Part shown: positions 14,097 to 17,975 of the stretch, one piece after another
How the letters are laid out: each line of letters starts with the position of its first letter
How positions within the stretch are numbered: the stretch's first letter is position 1
Assembly (NCBI GenBank): GCA_003539755.1
Contig: DPOH01000310.1
Span: forward strand, 1-17,975
Source: Clostridium sp.
GTDB taxonomy: Bacteria > Bacillota > Clostridia > Clostridiales > Clostridiaceae
Direction: 5' to 3'
Length of the DNA stretch: 17,975 bases
Position numbers and translations under genes: made by a program
Notes under the pieces: model-generated
What the model was told of the DNA's origin: nothing
The model's input: the letters and a program-made list of their open reading frames with translations, nothing else
The model's database searches: none

Positions 14097-14426
14097 ATGT
14101 TATATGAATATCCTGATGAATTTATAGTTCCTATAAACTATATTAATACTTTTGAGCATAATGTTAGAAAATATGAAATAAAAAGTGATAAATGTACTAT
14201 GAAATCAGAAGTAAAGGATTTGACATCAGATAAACAAAGAAAAATCATTGAAGAATATAAATTGAAAAAAGTCTTTAGAGATTATGAAGATAGTGAAGAT
14301 ATGTTCGAAGATTTTGTTGATATGAATGTAATGAGTGAAAATTATAAGGACTATTATTTAGAAAATACTAATATATATTCAGATATAGATGATGAATATG
14401 CTAACAATGAAATTAAGAAGAAATAA
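14097..14426 (+). CDS. Hypothetical acidic, Tyr-rich protein downstream of rubrerythrin
   Basis: A 109-residue soluble protein of unknown function. It has no signal peptide, membrane helix or Cys pair. Residues 1-30 contain YPDEFIVPINYINTFEHN; the middle is Lys-rich; the end (about 60-105) is very acidic with many Tyr (YEDSEDMFEDFVDMN, YSDIDDEYANN). ATG 14097 has a strong AGGAGGG site at 14081-14087. It begins 15 bases after the rubrerythrin stop, so the two are likely co-transcribed. Composition fits a surface or spore-associated protein, but that is a guess. I recognise no family. Confidence 0.72.
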   Translation: MLYEYPDEFIVPINYINTFEHNVRKYEIKSDKCTMKSEVKDLTSDKQRKIIEEYKLKKVFRDYEDSEDMFEDFVDMNVMSENYKDYYLENTNIYSDIDDEYANNEIKKK

Positions 14427-14496
14427 TATTAGACCATAGAATATAATTGTATAAATGTAGATGATTGGTATAAAAAATTAAAGGGATTAAGATAAT

Positions 14497-14865
14497 ATGA
14501 AGTATGATGATTTAGCAAAAAATCAGTATAATGATATAGATAATTTAAGCAGGCTATTAAAAAGTTATGTGGATTCTTATAGACTACTTATTGCAGGTGC
14601 TGCAGAACTATACAATATAAATTTAGCTAAAAAAAGTGATGTAAAAAAAGCATTAGAAAGGGTAGATGGAGTTGGATCTCTAATTGATAATCTAGTAGAT
14701 TCTCTTGATAAATGTGAAAGTGCTTATTTGAAATACTGTAAAATTAAAAATCAATATATGTCAGTAGCTACAGTTAAAGATCATATTTTTACAGAGATAG
14801 ATAATGAACTTAATTTTCAAAATTCATCAGCAAGAGATGATGAAGAGTGTGATGAGGAAAATTAA
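14497..14865 (+). CDS. Hypothetical helical protein
   Basis: A 122-residue protein of unknown function. Predicted almost wholly helical: YNDIDNLSRLLKSYVDSYRLLIAG at 11-34, LAKKSDVKKALERVDGVGSLIDNLVDSLDKC at 43-73 and a third helix with two Cys (73 and 81), then an acidic tail DDEECDEEN. No signal peptide or membrane segment. ATG 14497 follows AAAGGGAT (14480-14487). It lies 70 bases after the previous orphan gene in the same direction with no terminator between, and ends just before the bidirectional hairpin at 14876-14907. It probably belongs to the rubrerythrin transcription unit. The coiled-coil-like pattern suggests a protein partner, not an enzyme. Confidence 0.72.
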   Translation: MKYDDLAKNQYNDIDNLSRLLKSYVDSYRLLIAGAAELYNINLAKKSDVKKALERVDGVGSLIDNLVDSLDKCESAYLKYCKIKNQYMSVATVKDHIFTEIDNELNFQNSSARDDEECDEEN

Positions 14866-14875
14866 TTGAAAAAAT

Positions 14876-14907
14876 AAAACTCTGATTCATTTATGGATCA
14901 GAGTTTT
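14876..14907. terminator. Bidirectional terminator between convergent units
   Basis: AAAACTCTGAT (14876-14886) pairs perfectly with ATCAGAGTTTT (14897-14907) around 10 bases. A-run and T-run flanks suit termination on both strands, for the rubrerythrin unit (plus) and pssA (minus). Confidence 0.88.
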
Positions 14908-14925
14908 AATATAATGAATTATATT

Positions 14926-15453
14926 TTATACTTTTTTTAATTTTAATGTACTTACCATTAAATAAGAACCAATAATCATCAATATTACAACGATAAATGA
15001 AGGTACTGATACCTTTAATTCAAAAATAAGCAGATTAAATAGTGCCATAAAGCATCCAACTATTGTTATTGGAACACCTGTAAATACACCGTCAAATTTA
15101 GCTGTATTATATCTAGCTAATCTAAAAGCACCACATATTGGGAAAACAAGTAATATTATATATCCAATTATTCCTTTTGGTCCTAAATTAGAAAACTCAT
15201 ATAATGTATATGTTAAGATAGATGGGGCTACTCCAAAAGAAACTAGGTCAGCTAAAGAATCTAATTCTTTTCCTAGATCACTGGATACTTGTAAAAAACG
15301 CGCAATACGTCCATCATATCTATCTACCAAACCTGCTAATAAGATAAAAACGCTTGCCATAGCATAATTTTTATTCATTACTGATAATATAGATACAATT
15401 CCACAAGATAAATTAATAAAGGTAAATAGGTTTGGAATACAACTTTTCCTCAT
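14926..15453 (-). CDS. pssA: CDP-diacylglycerol-serine O-phosphatidyltransferase
   Basis: Integral membrane enzyme that joins CDP-diacylglycerol and L-serine to give phosphatidylserine, the precursor of phosphatidylethanolamine. The 175 residues match the length of the Bacillus-type enzyme. The CDP-alcohol phosphotransferase signature is complete at 44-69: D44, D47-G48, A51-R52, G61, D65 and D69. It starts MRKSCIPNLFTFINLSCG, the usual PssA beginning, and has about five or six hydrophobic helices. ATG at 15453 has AGGAGTG 5 bases upstream. A possible -10 box TATAAT lies at 15500-15495 on this strand. It is divergent from a lipid kinase gene. PgsA is in the same superfamily, but the N-terminal NLFTF..L.CG pattern favours PssA. 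Confidence 0.9.
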   Translation of the reverse strand: MRKSCIPNLFTFINLSCGIVSILSVMNKNYAMASVFILLAGLVDRYDGRIARFLQVSSDLGKELDSLADLVSFGVAPSILTYTLYEFSNLGPKGIIGYIILLVFPICGAFRLARYNTAKFDGVFTGVPITIVGCFMALFNLLIFELKVSVPSFIVVILMIIGSYLMVSTLKLKKV

Positions 15454-15791
15454 AAAATCACTCCTAGAATTATAAAAAATACTTACAAAGACTTATTATA
15501 GCATATATATACAAATAATATAAGGTATAAATAGATTTTTAATACCAGTTTTAATGTGAAAAATAATCAAATAATTTGGTTGTATTAATTTAATTATAAG
15601 ATATATACTATAAGTAAACATACTTCCATAAATTTTACATGTGTATTTGCGAAAATCTCGACACTTATAAGATATAATGCTATAATACTTTTTATGTTAT
15701 ATTTTAAGTGAAATTTGGAGTAATACATTTTCATATATTTGTGATATTTAATTTTAAAAGATATTTCTATATTAGGAGGTAGATTTATATT
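15454..15791. other. Divergent intergenic region between pssA and the lipid kinase gene
   Basis: About 340 AT-rich bases holding promoters for both sides: a -10 box at 15495-15500 for pssA and a full promoter at 15658-15686 for the kinase. I see no gene, repeat or clear operator in the remainder. Confidence 0.5.
15658..15686 (+). promoter_or_regulatory. Sigma-A promoter for the lipid kinase unit
   Basis: TCGACA (15658-15663), a 17-base spacer, then a perfect TATAAT (15681-15686). Transcription should start near 15693, giving a leader of about 100 bases. A second TATAAT-like box (15673-15678) overlaps the spacer. Confidence 0.7.
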
Positions 15792-16673
15792 TTGAAAAAG
15801 GTAAGATTTATATACAATCCATATTCAGGGGAAAATAGTATAATAAGCGAGTTAGATAGTATAATCAAAATGCACCAGGAAGTTGGACTAACTATAGTTC
15901 CATATAGAATTCAAAGGGGAAGGAACTTAGAAGAAGCATTAGATATAGTTGATGAAACATACGCTTATATATTAATAGCTGGTGGAGATGGAACTGTAGA
16001 TTCGGTAGTCAATGCCATGGAAAATAGAAACATAGACCTTCCAATAGGAATATTACCAGTTGGAACTGCAAATGATTTTGGAAAGTTTATTAATATGCCT
16101 ACAGATATACAAGAAGCATGTAAACAAATTTTAGATTCAAAACCTATATTAGCAGATGTAGGTAAGATAAATGATAAGTATTTTATAAATGTAGCTAGTA
16201 CAGGATTATTTACAGATGTATCACAAAAAACAAATGTTAATTTAAAAAATATAATGGGTAAAGCTGCATATTATTTAAAAGGATTAGAGGAACTTCCAAA
16301 CTTCAGAAAGTTAAAAGTTAAGATTACATCAAAAGAATGCAATTATGATGGTGAGATGTATTTATTACTTGTTTTTAATGGAAAAACTGCTGGAAACCTC
16401 AATTTAGCAACACGAGCTGAAATTACAGATGGAAAATTAGATGTAATTATATTTAAAGCAGTACCTATAATTGAAATATTACCTCTATTTATTAAACTTT
16501 TAAGAGGAGAGCATTTAGATTCAGATAAGGTTATTTTCTTTAAAACAGATGATGTATATATAGAATCTGATGAAGATATAGTGACAGATATAGATGGAGA
16601 AAAAGGACCAGATTTTCCGCTTAGAGTTCAATGTGTAAAAGGTGGAATCAAACTTTTAGGTATAAAAGAATAG
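15792..16673 (+). CDS. Diacylglycerol kinase family lipid kinase, YegS-like
   Basis: A 293-residue soluble or membrane-associated lipid kinase that phosphorylates diacylglycerol or a similar lipid, returning it to phosphatidate for phospholipid synthesis. The N-terminal catalytic domain has NPYSGE (9-14), the nucleotide loop GGDGT (64-68) and GTANDFG (91-97), all diagnostic. The C-terminal beta-sandwich contains N.ASTGLFTDV, LLVFNG and DIDGEKGPDFP near 264-275. The TTG start at 15792 is 11 bases behind AGGAGGT (15774-15780); no better start is present. DgkB, YegS and sphingosine-kinase-like members share this fold, so the substrate is inferred. It lies divergent from pssA and 50 bases before a membrane protein gene in the same direction. 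Confidence 0.92.
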   Translation: MKKVRFIYNPYSGENSIISELDSIIKMHQEVGLTIVPYRIQRGRNLEEALDIVDETYAYILIAGGDGTVDSVVNAMENRNIDLPIGILPVGTANDFGKFINMPTDIQEACKQILDSKPILADVGKINDKYFINVASTGLFTDVSQKTNVNLKNIMGKAAYYLKGLEELPNFRKLKVKITSKECNYDGEMYLLLVFNGKTAGNLNLATRAEITDGKLDVIIFKAVPIIEILPLFIKLLRGEHLDSDKVIFFKTDDVYIESDEDIVTDIDGEKGPDFPLRVQCVKGGIKLLGIKE

Positions 16674-16723
16674 TTAATTTAATAAATATAAGTAACAGGA
16701 ATATGATTGGAGTGAAAACTTTC

Positions 16724-17380
16724 ATGAACTTTGCATATTATATATTTTTGTTACTTATAATTTTTTTATCCTTTTTTACGTTAAAAAGAAATTTAGAAGT
16801 ATCACCTAAGAAAATAAAGATATATTTAACATTTGTAATTACATTATTTTTATTAAGACATATAGGCCTTTTTATATTATGTATACTTCAAAGTAGTAAT
16901 ATAATATATTATCTTAAACCTGTAGTATATTTAAATCATATAACTATGCCTTTAATTGTTTTAGCTATAACTTATGTTTATTTAAGGTCCGAAATATTGA
17001 AGTTTACAGGAAGTTATATAATAATGGTCATAGTAGTTTTGATATATATTTATATAATAAAAATATCTAAATTAACTATAGAAGTGAGTCAGGTATATGG
17101 GTTTATAGTAAATATAAGCAATGAAACTGAGATGTATTTATTATCATTAATTCTTATGGGAATTATGATGGTTTTAAATGTAATACTATTAGATAAACCT
17201 TATGCAAATAAAACAGGAATATGGTTTATAATAGTTTCAATTGTAGTAGTTATGCTAGAAGAAGTAATTATATTGGGAGGAATAAAAGTATTTCCATACT
17301 CAGTTATTGGTGAATTGATTTTCTTAATAATAATTAATTTTGTATTGAATGGATTTGAAAAGTTAAAGAGAATTGAATAG
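16724..17380 (+). CDS. Seven-helix integral membrane protein, function unknown
   Basis: A 218-residue very hydrophobic protein with about seven membrane helices near 3-20, 34-55, 64-86, 97-113, 137-156, 165-187 and 193-210, with a Lys-rich loop after helix 1 and a Lys/Arg tail. No signature was recognised; the seven-helix layout of about 220 residues resembles sensory 7TM domains without an attached output domain, which is speculative. ATG 16724 is preferred over ATG 16703 because GGAGTG (16709-16714) is 9 bases before it, while the earlier ATG has no well-spaced site. It follows the lipid kinase by 50 bases and is probably co-transcribed. The unit ends at the hairpin at 17396-17457. Confidence 0.78.
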   Translation: MNFAYYIFLLLIIFLSFFTLKRNLEVSPKKIKIYLTFVITLFLLRHIGLFILCILQSSNIIYYLKPVVYLNHITMPLIVLAITYVYLRSEILKFTGSYIIMVIVVLIYIYIIKISKLTIEVSQVYGFIVNISNETEMYLLSLILMGIMMVLNVILLDKPYANKTGIWFIIVSIVVVMLEEVIILGGIKVFPYSVIGELIFLIIINFVLNGFEKLKRIE

Positions 17381-17395
17381 TTTTTAAGAAAGAAT

Positions 17396-17457
17396 AACAG
17401 CTAACAATTTTATGAAAAGTTTTGTAATATCATATTTTGTTAACTGTTAATTTTTTT
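17396..17457 (+). terminator. Probable terminator with long loop
   Basis: AACAGCTAACAA (17396-17407) pairs with TTGTTAACTGTT (17437-17448) with one mismatch, loop of 29 bases, followed by a T-rich tract to 17457. It separates two convergent genes. Confidence 0.65.
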
Positions 17458-17458
17458 A

Positions 17459-17975
17459 TTATGAACTATACTCAGATAATTTGCCAGAGTATACGAGATC
17501 TAACCCAGAAATAGATTTAAAATCATAAGGTCTTATTAGAGTAAAGTGCTTTTCAAATTCCACTACTTTGGCCTCTTTGAGAACATAAGCAACAAATTGT
17601 GAACATACATAGTGATATTGTCTTTCAAAAGGAATATTAAAAAGCATAGCTACAAGTCCAGCAAAATTATAGCGATATTTATTTTCATTATCTTTAAATT
17701 TTTGAATTGATTTTTCTAAAATATAATACTGTTCTTCAGTAATAGATAGACGATAAATTTCACATAAAGTATTGTCTTGTATTTTATAAATTCCACTATT
17801 AATATCTTCTTTTACAAAGCCAGCAATCAATGGAATGTATAAATTTTGACGTGCGAAACTATAGAGAAAATCCAAATTTTCATCTAATGCAATTGAAGCA
17901 TGATTATAAGGAGCACGAGTGAAAAATTGAAGTATTCTTGAGCAGCCTGTATTAGTCTGGCTTAACATGATATAG
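17459..17975 (-). CDS. YiiX-like permuted papain-fold protein, 5' end outside the window
   Basis: At least 171 residues, cut at the window edge. The first in-window ATG is at 17968, but the frame stays open to 17975 (two more codons, Tyr-Ile), and the first residues, MLSQTNTGCSRILQFFTR, look like the inside of a domain, so the real start is probably beyond the window. Counting from that ATG, His23 in PYNHASIAL and Cys122 in HYVCSQFVAYVL match the His-before-Cys order of the permuted NlpC/P60 (YiiX/LRAT-like) fold. FVKEDINSG and RPYDF are other conserved-looking segments. Such proteins act as amidases, peptidases or lipid acyl hydrolases; which one applies here is unknown. No signal peptide can be seen in the part present. 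Confidence 0.72.
   Translation of the reverse strand, partial: YIMLSQTNTGCSRILQFFTRAPYNHASIALDENLDFLYSFARQNLYIPLIAGFVKEDINSGIYKIQDNTLCEIYRLSITEEQYYILEKSIQKFKDNENKYRYNFAGLVAMLFNIPFERQYHYVCSQFVAYVLKEAKVVEFEKHFTLIRPYDFKSISGLDLVYSGKLSEYSS

Overview
The window is very AT-rich DNA from an endospore-forming Firmicute, most likely a Clostridium sensu stricto of the C. butyricum/C. beijerinckii type. This rests on base composition, strong AGGAGG/AAGGGGG ribosome binding sites with occasional TTG/GTG starts, two sporulation gene sets (cotJA-cotJB-cotJC and prkA-yhbH-spoVR) and several non-haem iron or manganese proteins typical of anaerobes. The species is an inference. No rRNA, tRNA, CRISPR array, transposase or integrase gene was found.

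Layout. 167-871: a ComEA-type DNA receptor that lacks a normal start codon. 1163-2268: an orphan lipoprotein and an acidic two-helix membrane protein. 2399-3766: rlmD (23S rRNA m5U methyltransferase). 3721-4441: the most unusual part. The last codons of rlmD occur three times at about 120-base intervals. The two intervening segments fold into the same stems with compensatory base changes. They are followed by other inverted repeats and four copies of the octamer GTGGCAAA. No gene is visible here, and it looks like the scar of site-specific integration at the rlmD 3' end, or an undescribed tandem structured element. 4442-5977: a RIC/ScdA-type di-iron repair protein and a DUF438-hemerythrin protein. 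6244-7259: the cotJ spore-coat operon with its manganese catalase. 7382-7555 (minus): a 57-residue orphan gene with a good forespore sigma-G-like promoter. 7887-8549: a lipoprotein cyclophilin. 8817-13298: prkA, yhbH and spoVR. 13539-14865: rubrerythrin and two orphan genes. 14926-15453 (minus): pssA. 15792-17380: a YegS-type lipid kinase and a seven-helix membrane protein. 17459-17975 (minus): a permuted papain-fold (YiiX-like) protein cut by the window end.

How the genes work together. Two themes stand out. The first is oxygen, nitric oxide and peroxide defence by metal-carboxylate proteins (RIC, DUF438-hemerythrin, CotJC, rubrerythrin). The second is spore formation (CotJ, PrkA/YhbH/SpoVR, the sigma-G-like small gene). 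A third, smaller cluster (pssA, yegS-like) handles phospholipids. Most units are closed by clear intrinsic terminators, so the transcription units can be drawn with fair confidence.
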